Shown: piece after piece, positions 47,931-60,238 of the stretch | How the letters are laid out: every line of letters begins with the position of its first letter | How positions within the stretch are numbered: the stretch's first letter is position 1 | Source: Antedon mediterranea | Taxonomy: Eukaryota > Echinodermata > Crinoidea > Comatulida > Antedonidae | Reading direction: 5' to 3' | Length of the DNA: 64,000 nt | Assembly (NCBI RefSeq): GCF_964355755.1 | Contig: NC_092674.1 | Span: forward strand, 20,610,001 to 20,674,000 | Notes under the pieces: model-generated | What the model was told of the DNA's origin: nothing | Seen by the model: only the letters and a program-made list of their open reading frames with translations | The model's database searches: none | Translations under genes and position numbers: made by a program

Positions 47931-48322
47931 CATTTGCGACTTATTTATTAATACTTTGTTGAAACTATCACTGTCATTTTGTTGTATTATAAGGTTTATT
48001 TGTTGCTACTAAATATAAAAGAAAAAAGAAAAAATATTAATAATTTTATGAATAAACAAAGAGTAATCATACATTATTATTTATATATAATTATATATAG
48101 AATTAATGTTCATTGCCTAATTTGTTTATATATATAAAAGTATCTCTTCGGAGATCCCGCCTCGTGAATAAAAATACTGAAGATTCGGTTTTGAATTAAT
48201 GTTCATTGCCTAATTAACAACAGGCAAACATTAATTCTCAACCGCCCGGTGATATACTGAAATTTAATTAATTAATTTGAAACGATACATGATGAGGAAA
48301 TCTGTGAGAATGAGAAAAAAGT

Positions 48323-48390
48323 CGCCCCAACCGAGTCTCGAACTCGAAACGCTTGATATGCAGATGTCCTAACCATTAGACTACTGGGGC
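48323..48390 (-). tRNA. tRNA-like sequence 1, left arm (variable region missing)
   Basis: On the minus strand, acceptor GCCCCAG pairs with TTGGGGC, D arm GTCT/GGAC, and T arm TCGAG-TTCGAGA-CTCGG. Both polymerase III boxes are intact. At 68 nt, the variable region is absent and the anticodon stem pairs poorly, so I judge it a pseudo-tRNA or SINE head; the nominal anticodon would be ATC. Confidence 0.5.
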
Positions 48391-48410
48391 TTTCATGGTA
48401 TTGTTCGAAC

Positions 48411-48414
<4 letters not shown>

Positions 48415-48490
<76 letters not shown>
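48415..48490. repeat. (AT)n tract in the left palindrome arm
   Basis: More than 70 bases of alternating AT. The right arm has a much shorter tract at about 48911-48931, which accounts for most of the length difference between the arms. Confidence 0.95.
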
Positions 48491-48493
<3 letters not shown>

Positions 48494-48602
48494 CATACTG
48501 TAAATTATAGAAACAGTGCTCATATTCGGAACATGATCTCATAATCGCGTCGAGCATAGCTCATTGGCGAAAGTTCCGTATTTTTTTAGTTGTATGAAAA
48601 AA

Positions 48603-48674
48603 TGTCTCTGGCGGGATTCGAACCTGCAACCTCTCGCTTACAGGGCGAGTATCATACCACTAGACCACAGAGCC
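48603..48674 (-). tRNA. tRNA-Thr(UGU)-like sequence, left arm
   Basis: 72 nt with the normal arm lengths. Anticodon stem CTCGC/GCGAG pairs fully around loop CCTGTAA, giving anticodon TGT. Position 33 is C rather than T, the acceptor GGCTCTG/CAGAGAC has one mismatch, and the T stem GCAGG/CCCGC has one. It looks like a real tRNA that has started to decay, or a tRNA-derived repeat. Confidence 0.55.
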
Positions 48675-48721
48675 AGATACATTCTCTCTGGTGGGTGAAA
48701 ATCTGTGATAATACCACACAT

Positions 48722-48793
48722 GGCTCTGTGGTCTAGTGGTATGATACTCGCCCTGTAAGCCAGAGGTTGCAGGTTCGAATCCCGCCAGAGACA
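48722..48793 (+). tRNA. tRNA-Thr(UGU)-like sequence, right arm
   Basis: Mirror copy of the 48603-48674 sequence. It has one extra change, GCGAG to GCCAG, which breaks a pair in the anticodon stem, so this copy is the more decayed of the two. Confidence 0.45.
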
Positions 48794-48954
48794 TTTTTTC
48801 ATACAACTAAAAAAATACGGAACTTTCGCCAATGAGCTATGCTCGACGCGATTATGAGATCATGTTCCGAATATGAGCACTGTTTCTATAATTTACAGTA
48901 TGATTTATATAATATATATATATATATATATCGAGTTCGAACAATACCATGAAA

Positions 48955-49022
48955 GCCCCAGTAGTCTAATGGTTAGGACATCTGCATATCAAGCGTTTCG
49001 AGTTCGAGACTCGGTTGGGGCG
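48955..49022 (+). tRNA. tRNA-like sequence 1, right arm (variable region missing)
   Basis: Mirror copy of 48323-48390 with the same 68-nt length and the same lack of a variable region, so the defect predates the inversion-duplication. Confidence 0.5.
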
Positions 49023-49414
49023 ACTTTTTTCTCATTCTCACAGATTTCCTCATCATGTATCGTTTCAAATTAATTAATTAAATTTCAGTATATCACTGGG
49101 CGGTTGAGAATTAATGTTTGCCTGTTGTTAATTAGGCAATGAACATTAATTCAAAACCGAATCTTCAGTATTTTTATTCACGAGGCGGGATCTCCGAAGA
49201 GATACTTTTATATATATAAACAAATTAGGCAATGAACATTAATTCTATATATAATTATATATAAATAATAATGTATGATTACTCTTTGTTTATTCATAAA
49301 ATTATTAATATTTTTTCTTTTTTCTTTTATATTTAGTAGCAACAAATAAACCTTATAATACAAAAAAATGACAGTGATAGTTTCAACAAAGTATTAATAA
49401 ATAAGTCGCAAATG

Positions 49415-49750
49415 GTTTACTGTGTTCAGTGGTATATAAACGTATGTGAACACAGATATTTTGTTACTTAGTGTATAAAGAATATATTAAAACATTGTTC
49501 ATCTTTGCACCCATCCTCTTCCTCATCCCTCAACCATAATGTTACATACAAAACAAAACAATTTGGACTTACTGTGTGACTTCTTTCGGAAGTAATTCCA
49601 CAGTCTGCTAATTTTAGTTTGACTAAATAAATCACCGTGTCTATTTATGCGTGTAAACGACAATGTGTTATAGTCCTGCGGTACGTCGACTTTACTGTGT
49701 ATTCGAGAACCATTTGTGGACACGACCTAGATGATGGTACGCGAAATAAA
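49415..49750. repeat. Repeat family R4, copy 1
   Basis: It shares with 55390-55765 the blocks CTTTGCACCCATCCTCTTCC, TCAACCATAATGTTACATAC, TTTCGGAAGTAATTCC, GTGTCTATTTAT and TATTCGAGAACCAT. It ends at GACCTAGATGATGGTACGCGA. Confidence 0.7.
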
Positions 49751-50204
49751 GATTTGATTTTTATTAGTTTGCAGTATAAATATTTTTATTATTATTCTTC
49801 ACACGCGCGGTACGAAAATAAAGAACCCAGAAATTACTTCTACCGCGTACGGTTGAAAATCTACCAATCTACCGATGAAATTAGACATTTTGTTTTAAAA
49901 CCCTTTATAATATCTTCCTATGGAATAATATCGTAACAGTGAGAACTAGTGTTATCAAATATACGTTTCACGATACATCTGAAGAAGATGAGGTAGGTAT
50001 CCAAGGTGGACATTTTGTCCCAAAATTTTCCATTGTGCTCGCCTTTGTCAAAATTAAGCATAATTTATTTAAAGATGCCAACCCTGGCTCCAGCTTCAAT
50101 ATACTTATTAAGAAAAGTTGCAGCTACCAGCCTAGTAAACCATAGTGGTACTTTTGACCTTTAAGGGTAATAGAGGGTTATATTATTATTATTAAGTATT
50201 ATTA

Positions 50205-50365
50205 CCGAGATATATCGATGTTATTGTTCTTAATAATCATGACGTTATTTTGTTGCATTTAAGAAAAATAATTATTTATTATTATTATCGAGATACATCG
50301 ATGTTATTGTTTTTAATAATCATGACGTTATTTTGTTGGATTTAAGAAAAATAGTTATGTTTAAT
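50205..50365. repeat. Tandem doublet of about 83 bp
   Basis: CGAGATA.ATCGATGTTATTG, then TTAATAATCATGACGTTATT and TTTAAGAAAAATA, occurs twice in a row with few differences. Confidence 0.85.
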
Positions 50366-51647
50366 CTGCCAGCATAAATGGTTATTTTATAGTTCTAGAA
50401 TGATCGCTTTCTAATTTCTTTTGTTTTATGTAAGATTGAAAATGAATATTATCTGTCACATCGTCGATAGTTATCTTCCTAGTGTATAATTCATAGTTTT
50501 ATAAGCTTATACTATGCTAAATAATTAAAACAAGGAAATGTTTCTTCAGGGTTGATTCAATCAAAATTGGTCAACATTATAATTCACGGGGTGTTGAAAG
50601 CTTAGGGTAAAATGCCACATAATTCATTCTTCTGGTTTATGTTTTCTGAAAATAGTATCTCTAGTTTTTTCTTCTTGCAAACGGCAGCTAATACAATGTT
50701 GTCCTTTGGTTTGCACATGTGTTCATGGAATTATGTTCAAAGATCAGGAAGTTGGTGGGGTAGTAATTAATAATATAGGCCTACACTAAGTTTTCTTAGA
50801 TTAATAGGTCCTTGACGATGTAACATAATCAGCAGCAAATACTTGAATTTGTGGGTCAATGGGTTCGGTTGCGACTAACCTGCCTACTCAGGTGCATATC
50901 TCAGGCATTACGTTATATTCCACGGAAAATGGCAATACATGTATCAGTTAATACACCTTTTTGATTTGAAGTTGTGCATGGATTTCTATGTTTGATAATG
51001 TATTTTTTGCACACATGGTGGTGGAACGCTTATAATAATTATAATAGTTGCCTATTAAGTGGCACACAGCTTAATAATTATCCTTTATTTTCTAAAGACT
51101 AATTTTTAAATTGTTGGATCTTTGTTGATAAGTGGTTTGTAATTACGATGTGATAGCATACATTCCAACATTTTAATTTAACCCAGAAACCTGCGGAATG
51201 TTAAATAATTGTAGGCCTATATTGATCATTTGAGTAAAAATCTATACATGTTCAACAATTAGACTGATTTTAATTTGTGCGTGTTTAAAACTTATGGTCA
51301 AAGGTCACAACATTTTTCTGAATGGTTCTATCTGACAATAGAATTTCTGTTTAGTGCCAATGCCAGTGTGTTACATTGACTTATATTATTCCTAATCTGT
51401 TTATACTATAGCTAAGTACGTAGCAATGTAAGTACATAGAAATGTAAGAGCATGACAATGAGTTATTCGTTATCCTTCTTTAATTCTTCAAGTCTGTAGG
51501 GTTACCAATGTTCTTATATGTATTTAATAATTTTCATAAAGAGTTGCTACGCCATTACTCTTGCCTTATTTCCACTACCCTGATTTGAGTACTCTTTTTT
51601 TTATTCTTGCCTTAACAATGTAAGTAAATGAATGATTATATTATTAT

Positions 51648-54600
51648 TTATCCTTCTACTATATTTCCTTTACCCAATACCAATGGTGTACTTGTTCTGT
51701 AACCTCTAACGGATGGTTGAGTTAACGGTGAAATGTTCGTATGGTTATTTTCTTCTTTATCTTCTGGTAGAGAAACTGTCAATATTTGAAAGAATCTAGT
51801 CACAAAACCTGTACAAATAAATAAATTGATTTAATGTTAAGAACGCACTTTTAATTGCTGAATATTTTCTATTTTCTTTCTTTCGAAATGTTTGTCTTTT
51901 TAATCTCTTTCAAAATACATTTTGTATCTTGGTCAGAATATAAACATTTATGTGAAGTTGTGCAGCAAACTTTGTTTATGTCGTCAAAACGGAAAGATAT
52001 ATTTTTCAATGAAAAGTATACTTGTGCGTAAAGCTAGGACAGTGTGTAGGTTTTATTGCAATTGACTTTTCTTCTTCATAACTTATTTGCACATTATTTC
52101 TTAATTTATCCATACGCTAATAAATTGGTAAGTTATTGCAAATTGATATAATAACATTTTATTTCGTCATGCAAATTTTCTAACAATAGGCTATATCATT
52201 GCAAATTTGTAAACAAATATTCCTATTTTGAATCTATTAAAGCACCTCGGGGTGAATAGTTACCAACCATTTTTCAACTCATTATGGAAGTCAATAAGTT
52301 GAAATATGCTAAATATACAAAACATGTAAAAATGATCGTACCAGATATCTTTCCGGCGACTGCCAATTTTGTTTTCGGATACACGCCCAATAGATAAGCG
52401 GGAATAACAGTTATGGTGAGAGCTAAGCCTACCAATGCATCCATGGGAGCAGATACAGCAGCCAATACAATGCCACCAACAAACGTAACTAATGATATTA
52501 TTGGAAATGCGATAGGAACCTGCAAGAAAGTGAATGTAATTGTTTTTAATATTAAAATTATAACTTTTATATCAATGATACAATATCTCTCTCCTTTAGA
52601 TTGAACATTTTTTAACCTAATAATTATACAAAAATGCGTAGAATTACAAAAAAGTAGGACTATTAAATACACAAGCATTTCAATAATGCACACGGCGAAT
52701 ATCAAAATATTCCAATCACGTGGTTGTACATGCGAATATTATAATATTTAATTTTATTCTATTTTATGGGTTACAGTAAATATCAGCCAATATTCATTTC
52801 CGTTTTTTTTTAAACTCGGCTACATAGCCGACGGCGGCTCATTCAATTCAAACGGCTAGAGCACAACTAGCATACACGGCCGTGGTTGTGATAATTGGAA
52901 TTTTTTCTTGGATCCGCATACATTTTCGCGTGCGCGTTTGGTTGTGCTAATGCATATAAAACTATAAAATTATTTTAATATAAAAATTTACGCCATGTAC
53001 TTAGTGCTAAAAACACAAAATTATAACGAGAAAAATTCATATATTTTTGTACGTACCTTGAATGGTTTATTGATATCTGGTCTGCACCATCTCAAGACAA
53101 ATATTGTCGATAATGCCAATCCATCACAACAAGTAGTAACAAACCCAACATATGTGATTAATGTCCAGATATCAAAGAACAGATAAGCCAGTATTAAAAT
53201 ACACTGTAAATAATAGCATAATAGATATACTACATTGTATAACATTACCATCATCATTACCAGTAAACAGATGCTGTTAGCCATGATTATACTAGAAATT
53301 ATTTCTAGTCTTAAATCTCCAAACAGAGCAACAACTTCGGCGATAAATATTCAACTTTTTTTATATTCATTAGCGTAATGTATGTATTTGTTTTTTTAAA
53401 ATAATGATTATATCGTGTATGCTAGCCGTTTCGACAACAGTTACAGTATCAACAGACGAGGTGAGACAACTTTAAATGACAATGTAATATTTTTTAGGCA
53501 TATACCTTTTCAACGTATTGTAATAATAATATTGTAATAATAATTAAAAGTAACCGTATTTTGTTTCTACATACACATATTATGATAGATCCAATTGGTG
53601 TCTTGTACTTAATACTGACCAGCGCAATTGATTCTGGAAACAGTCCGTCTCGAGCAGTTGCGTAAAACGATCTGAAATGAATAAAGTAAGCCATACCACA
53701 CAGCATATCTTTACACCAACAATACAATGCGTCTTATTATTTACTGGTCTCTCTAAATTAATTGAAATGTAATTTAAAGCTTTTTGGTATTTTGATACAC
53801 ACGGACAACACTGTGTACATCTTTGTTTTTGTGTAGTGTTTAAAGTTATTTTACCAAATTACATGTAGAATAATGTCACGTTGCCGTGATCATCAAAATG
53901 AACAAAGATACATGAAAATGTGTCAATTTTACAGATTAAAAAGGATCACCTTGTTATTGATCCGTATCATCATTACCTTGGTGTTGACAGGAATCCGGTC
54001 ATCGGTATCGAGGACAGTGAGACTAAAATAGGTATTATCCAGCGGAAAGAACTGGGTGTCTTTTCTGAAAATGTCTGAAAGATTTAAAACCAATTAATTA
54101 AGCTGGGCGCAAGTGACATAAGTTGTGTATTTATTGTACTAGTCTATTCTTACTTTCCCTTTTGTTTTCACTATTTCAACATTTTGTTTGTTTTAGGAAG
54201 CAATTGTGTGAAGCCAGTGGAGTAGAGTATTGGTGTTTCAGAGAAGGATTGTGTGGAGTTTGCTGATTGGAGGAGAGGTATAAGAGTTCAGTTAGGGTGT
54301 GAGTTGCTGATTGGTGGAGAAGGCTAAGGTTGTGGTATCTATATATAAATTTACGTAAGGGCAAAATTCGGTAAATCGCGCGTTATTTCTAGAATGTTTA
54401 CTCGATGGTATATAAAGTTGGTTAGAATCTCGGTACTGATTTTAACCACCAGATGTAACCCTGTTTACTAATTAAATTGAGTTAGATAATTAGTTATTGA
54501 CAATTAAAACGAATTTAGGTTCAACGATTTGCCCCAAATAGGGGTGTTTTTCGATCGTGGTATACACTGTCTAATGGATGTCCGTCTTTAAAAATACCCG

Positions 54601-57600
54601 AAGACAATAATACGAGGATGCTTCGCATTTTCCTATCTCCTCCTACGATAATTGTTTTTAATGGCTAAAAACCGGTTGAACAGCTCGAGTACAGCATCAT
54701 AATGTTGAAGACAGGCCTATTTTCTTTAAAAAATACTATTTTGATAGATTTAATATACGTTTATATAAATGTATTGATTTGCGATGAATGGAACATTCCA
54801 ATCTCTGTACGTTCCACAAGTGTCTATTCCCTCAGGCGTCGTAGAGGCAAGTACTGTATACTCATAACAGAAATTCGATCCATTTTTTTCCCAATATAAT
54901 TTTTTTAAACGGATAATGAGCTAGCGTTTTCAGTCGCCGTATATTATGTACAAATCTTTATTATTGCATTTAAACCACCCACATCATCACCCTTCCCTCA
55001 CTGCCATGAGTAGAGTTGTAAAGCCAGTAGAGGATAAGCCTATACGGTGCATCACATGCCCTAAACGCAGAACAACTTTGGTGGGTAGGGTAGGAACCAA
55101 CTTAATTATGAATTGGCTCTAAGAAACAATTGAAAACCATTAGGCCTACTAATTAAGTTGAGTTAGATAATTTAATATTATTGACGATTAAATCGAACTT
55201 ATGATTTTCCCCGAATAGAGGTGGTTTTCACAAATTGTTTAACATTATATATAAACATACGTCGTAGTGTATCGTTACATGTACTGTACTATTTCAATCG
55301 ACTACGACGGTGATAGTTTCAACAAAGGATTACATCGCAATGTTTTACTGTGTTTAGTGGTATATTATTTGTAAAACATGAAAACAATTAATATTTCGTT
55401 ACAAAATAAAGAATATATTTAAAAATTGTTCCTCTTTGCACCCATCCTCTTCCCCATCCCTCAACCATAATGTTACATACAAAACACAAAATAAGTTAGT
55501 TTAAATCTAACTTTTAAAACAATTGGTCTCATTGTGTGACAAGTTTCTCTTTCGGAAGTAATTCCCAGGGTGCTAATTTTAGTTGAGTACATAAATCACA
55601 GTGTCTATTTATTCGTTCCTGTAAACGACATGTATTATTGTCCTGCATTATTGTACATTTGAAGTCGCCAGTTTTTTAACGCTGAAATCATTATGTATTC
55701 GAGAACCATCTATGGGCCCGACCTAGATGGTACGCGAGCGAAGCGAGCGTACCATCTAGTGTGGATAATTGAGGGAATTTGGAAAAGAGATAAAAAATGA
55801 AAGGAGACAGAGAATGAGGGCTATGTTATGTTAAGCAAGAAAGGGATAGGTGAATATGAGAAACTAAGACGTACAGGAGAAGAAGTAATTGAGTTATGGT
55901 GATATAGAGCTGAAGCAGAAAGGAAATAAAGTGATATACATGAAGTTAATAAATTGTGAGTTGAACATAATACTATAAGGCTGTCCTTAAATGTATTGAG
56001 AACTTTTACTTGGGGAGATTACTGAAGATCAATTAAAAGTGTATAGAAATTGAAGAAAGAAATAACTGTTGGAAATAGCAGAATTAGTTGCATTTAAAGA
56101 ATTGTTGAAAGTATTGAAGAGTAACTTGATTGATACTGATATTATTTTACGTGGAAAAGAAGATAGAAATTATTGGTCGTGGAGCGGATTGCGGTACAGA
56201 ACGACATCAAGAAACATTTTAACTTTATAAATTAATTTATTTATATGTCAGAAAATAGTTGCAGTTTGGGAAGAATTCTAATTGGTAATACCAGCAGAAC
56301 AGGGACAGAGGTGTGGGAGTTGTTTAGTTGCAGAATCGTTATAACTGTTATCTTTCTAATTTGTTTTGTGTCAGCATCAAGACAAGAAGTAACGACTTTG
56401 TGAACCTTTATTATTTGTTTAATTATTCATCTTTGGATAGTATTGTATTTGAAAGGGGGGTTTCTGGAATTTATTTGACAATATTTTGTCTGGAAGGATT
56501 GGGAAATTTTGGGAATTGTATATTGTGTTGGGAATAAGGATACTGTAAAGGGCGATCATTGTTTGAGAATTGGTTGGGTTTTTTTTTGCAGGTTTAATTT
56601 TTTTTGGGGGGGGGGGTGGGGGGGGGGGGTGATTGTAAAGGAAAGAATTGTTTTGTCAAAGATTATTATTAAATTTACTTTTTACATTATTGTGAGTTGT
56701 ACCGTTGTGGCTATTTACTGTTGTTCACCGGTTGTTCACATAAATTACATGTCCGAAAGAGCCGTAGTTGCGGCTGTGTGACAACGTACTTTACGTGATG
56801 CCTACGATTTTGTTAAAAGATAATTATATACAGTCTAATGGTTCAAAAATAATTGCAACTGTGATGCATTTAAAACATGTGGAACATGGAATTGTCATAA
56901 GAAGAATATAGTGAACATTTAGATAGAAACAAAATATAATTACCACAGCCACAGCATTTGAAGCAAGCATCTCATTGGGAGTAAGAACAGCAAAATAGGC
57001 AAGGTTTGCCAATATGTAAAGACAGATTACAGCAGCAATCGAAATTATGGTAGCTTTTGGAAAATCCCTGAAATAAGTAAAATTGACTGAAAATTATTAT
57101 AGTTACGCCGTAATTAACACACTTGATACTTAACTCAGTCACAGTACCATTATTTTTCGCATGGCCAAACTAACACACTTTTTTTTCAAAGTTTCCAAAT
57201 AGTTATAAATCATGGATTTGTTTCTAATCCGGAAATAGTTGACATGTGGGTGTTGGTGTGTGTATTATATTAAAAATAATATATAGAGGCATAATCAAGG
57301 AATAATACTCGACAAATAAGTTCAGTCGCTAGAAAGTAGAAAGGTTTATCCTGCACTAAAAATTATTTTGCTTTTTTGGTCTAAATTAGTTTTCGCTCAA
57401 CAAAAATGTTATTGTTTTATGCCAAAAACTAAGCAAAATAACAGATATTTAAAGTTAGCCATGAGATTTTTTTTTCGTATGCAAGAAGATTTTTTTTTTT
57501 TTTGTAAAAAATGCTTAAAAATACTATCTACTCTAGTAGCTAGATCAACTTTCGTATGCACTTTGAGGTCCAGAGAATTTGACTTCAGAAATTGGTTTAG

Positions 57601-57903
57601 GATGGTCAAACAATCATTATTCGCTTGGTTACACATTTTGAAAATGTGGCGAAAGGTCAAAAGGTCAGGATAAAAGGTTATCAAACTAAACCCCAATAGG
57701 TCCTTAAATCTCGACAACCACTGGTCACAGTGAGGTAATTTTGATCTCAAATTGATCAGAAGGTACCACCCTAAACCAATTTCTGAAGTCAAATTCTCTG
57801 GACCTCAAAGTGCATACGAAAGTTGAACTAGCTACTAGAGTAATCACAGGGTTGTTTATTAGACGTCAATTAAATACCACGTGAAACCACAATCGTCCAA
57901 TCA

Positions 57904-57936
<33 letters not shown>

Positions 57937-60238
57937 CAAACATGGGTCTAGTTTTTTTTTATTTAACTTGTTTAAAAAAACTTTGTTTAATGACGGTGGC
58001 TCATAGCGGCTAATGCTGACATGCATCAAGCCCTCAACACAACGGAAACGATACAAACACGAAAAATGAATGATACAAACGGAAAACAAACACAATTGTG
58101 TAATTATAATGAACATTTTGTTTTGTTTTGATTAGTGAACACTAATTTGCTTAACACGCTTGAATACACCACACCAAGGGTCTTAAAACGATCCTTGACC
58201 ATGACAACACGTGTTTGGGCATTAGTTTGGTTAGGTTAGAAAATTGGTATTAGTCGAGGAGATATGGCAAAAAGATGTTTATATACTGGTTGCACTTTGT
58301 ATAAAAAGGAATATATGGGAACTATCAATATGCATTAGTGGGCCTCCTTGTCGTGTGTTTAGCTATTTAATACCTCTTAGGATTTCTGAATTCTTCTGTC
58401 ATTGCCATCATGGTATCTCTGAAATAAAAAGAAACGTGATTAATTTTGGCCAATATCTTTCAACTAACGCCATTCGTAGGCTACGTTGTTGAAGCCATGA
58501 TTTTAACAATATAATATCTGATATAATGTATGACAATCTGAGCAGTAGCCCTTACAATGACTGATAAAATAGATGCTAATAGACGTGTATATTGAAATTG
58601 TTTTTTTAGGAGAAACCTACAGACCAAACAGGTATTTATATATACCAATACTAATATAACAAGTTAATAGTGAAAACTAAATATAGGGTAATCTGAGTCT
58701 TACCCTCCTCCAAATGACCAAATTGCAGCGTAGTATGCCAAGCCAAGTTTATTCCAATTAATATTTTCAAAGGAATTTTCAAAATTTCCACTTCGGTCAC
58801 CTGAATTTTAAAAAAAGTACAGTTAAAAAGAATGGCCTATAGTTTTTGATAATATAAAAACAAAAAATGATGACAAATCAGCGTACATAAAGCTCTGTCT
58901 ACATGATCAAACTTTATGTGAAAATACGATGTGCTCATCATGACCATATTTGACCATATCACACTTTTCCGTATTTGCATTGGGTCAGTTTGTCTCACAA
59001 GTAAGCACAATAGATATAGATGAATTAAAACTAAGAACAATATACAAACATTGAATGTTTTAGTTATGAATACAATGGTACAAATAATTTTATTAAAAGG
59101 TTAAATTATTTGTTCAATTGCATGACTATATAGAACATTTATTCATACATACATTCTTTAAATGATAGCCTAGGCCATGGTCTAAACCATTTTGAAGGCG
59201 CAATAGAAACAATTTTAGACGGCGCAAACTAAACGTGATCAGTCTGCCACAGCCTCACTGTTTAACAAAATGAACACGCTAAACAATAAAAAGGAAGAAC
59301 TCGCATAAACGAACCACAATCCTCCAATCAAATGACAAGAATCTACTTGTAGTGCGTTATAATAATTACAATACTTACCGTTAATAAATAAGTATACCAA
59401 ACCAGTGACGATGATGATAGCCAGCGCTAGAATCTTTGCCGCCATTAGGAAGTTAACTGTTCCTTTAGATACGCGGACACTCGTTGCATTCATAAAACCA
59501 CACAGCACTGCATACAAATAATAAAAATATTAAAGGCACTATCTATTACTTTATTCCTTGTCTTAGATGTACGCTCATGTTTAATTATATTATACATTTA
59601 TATTGCATTAAGGATCAGTTGTGGGTTAAGTATACAGCTTGGTTCTCAAATGGAAACAATGCAAGGTAATATCATGAATCATGATATATCGTCCGAACTG
59701 TCACTTAATTCAGTCGTCTCTAACTGCTGGAGCGCTGTCTGTGCATCGTCGCATTGCGTACAAATGGGAACCGAGCTGAAGAAAACAAAACAGAATAAAA
59801 CTTACTTGTTATTAATAGAGATACCAATTTTAAACAAATTTGTGGAACTTCACAATTTTGAAAAAATGGCACCAAGATATATTCAGAGAAAGTGAGAGTT
59901 CGAATTACCATTGATGCCGGATACTTTACACAAAAGAAGAGCCATTGGAATGTAAATGCTGGAAAGTCACCATAGATTTCATGAACGTAATGGTACTGAC
60001 CGCCAAACTTGGGCATCGCCAATGCTAACTCCACCCAACATAAAGAAGAAAAGATTTCAATTATTCCGCAGAATATCCATACAAAGAAAGAAAGTCCAAC
60101 CGATCCAACATTTTGGAATACTCCTTTAGGCGAGATAAATATTCCTGAGCCTATAATTGATGATACCGTTATTGATACAGCATCCAACAGACTGAGTTGA
60201 GGTAGGATGCGATGTTTCTCAGATTGGATATTTTCCAT
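51648..60238 (-). CDS. SLC7-family amino-acid transporter light chain, copy C (xCT-like, extended C terminus)
   Basis: Ten exons: 60238-59806, 59507-59379, 58800-58704, 58418-58374, 57067-56944, 54074-53977, 53671-53575, 53203-53057, 52519-52342, 51808-51648; 502 residues. The first nine exons match copies A and B in length and phase. The last exon reads past the point where A and B stop (PEDKEE) and adds 33 residues (NNHTNISPLTQPSVRGYRTS and onward). The SLC3-linking cysteine (PFFQNCEVPQ) is present; TM1 reads SSIIGSGIF instead of GSIIGSGIF; TM6 has WSFGGG without tryptophan. The frame stays open for 37 codons upstream of the ATG at 60238, but has no ATG and begins at a stop, so that ATG is the start. 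Introns 4 and 5 contain repeat insertions. It is more diverged than A and B are from each other, so it represents the older split. Confidence 0.88.
54075..56943. other. Enlarged intron 5 of SLC7 copy C
   Basis: 2.9 kb, against about 210 bp in copies A and B. It contains two diverged direct copies of a stretch with GAGTTAGATAAT and CCCC.AATAG.GGTG (about 54470 and 55150), R4 copy 2 (55310-55765), purine-rich sequence and a poly-G tract at about 56605-56630. No gene recognised. Confidence 0.6.
55310..55765. repeat. Repeat family R4, copy 2, with terminal palindrome
   Basis: Homologous to 49375-49750. It ends in CTAGATGGTACGC (55723-55735), an 11-base loop, and GCGTACCATCTAG (55747-55759). The same terminal motif stands alone at 8398-8419. 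Confidence 0.7.
57528..57845. mobile_element. Foldback element in SLC7 copy C intron 4
   Basis: The left arm (about 57530-57602) has ACTCTAGTAGCTAGATCAAC, TTTCGTATGCACTTTGAGGT and CCAGAGAATTTGACTTCAGA. The right arm (about 57775-57843) is its reverse complement with a single change. The interior of about 170 bp carries no recognisable domain. Confidence 0.82.

Larger units (their letters stand above)
47931..49414. repeat. Large inverted repeat (palindrome) with four tRNA-like sequences
   Basis: The left arm 47931-48675 (745 bp) and right arm 48721-49414 (694 bp) are inverted copies around a 45-bp spacer (48676-48720). They are nearly identical except for the length of an AT tract (about 70 bases on the left, about 25 on the right) and a few substitutions. 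Each arm carries two tRNA-like sequences in convergent order. A third direct copy of part of the arm flanks the left side (about 47867-47931). No protein-coding frame is present. The outer 100 bp of each arm belong to the repeat family R4 seen at 49290-49750 and 55310-55765. Confidence 0.92.
49415..51647. other. Spacer before SLC7 copy C
   Basis: 49415-49750 belongs to repeat R4. A tandem doublet lies at 50205-50365. The rest is AT-rich, with no gene recognised. Confidence 0.5.

Noticed and set aside
48272-48523. Open frame with a long Ile-Tyr run
   Set aside because: It is created by the AT microsatellite running between tRNA-like and repeat sequence.
57368-57792. Opposite-strand open frames of about 100-127 codons
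   Set aside because: They lie across the foldback element in an SLC7 intron. They mirror each other because of the inverted repeat and show no domain.
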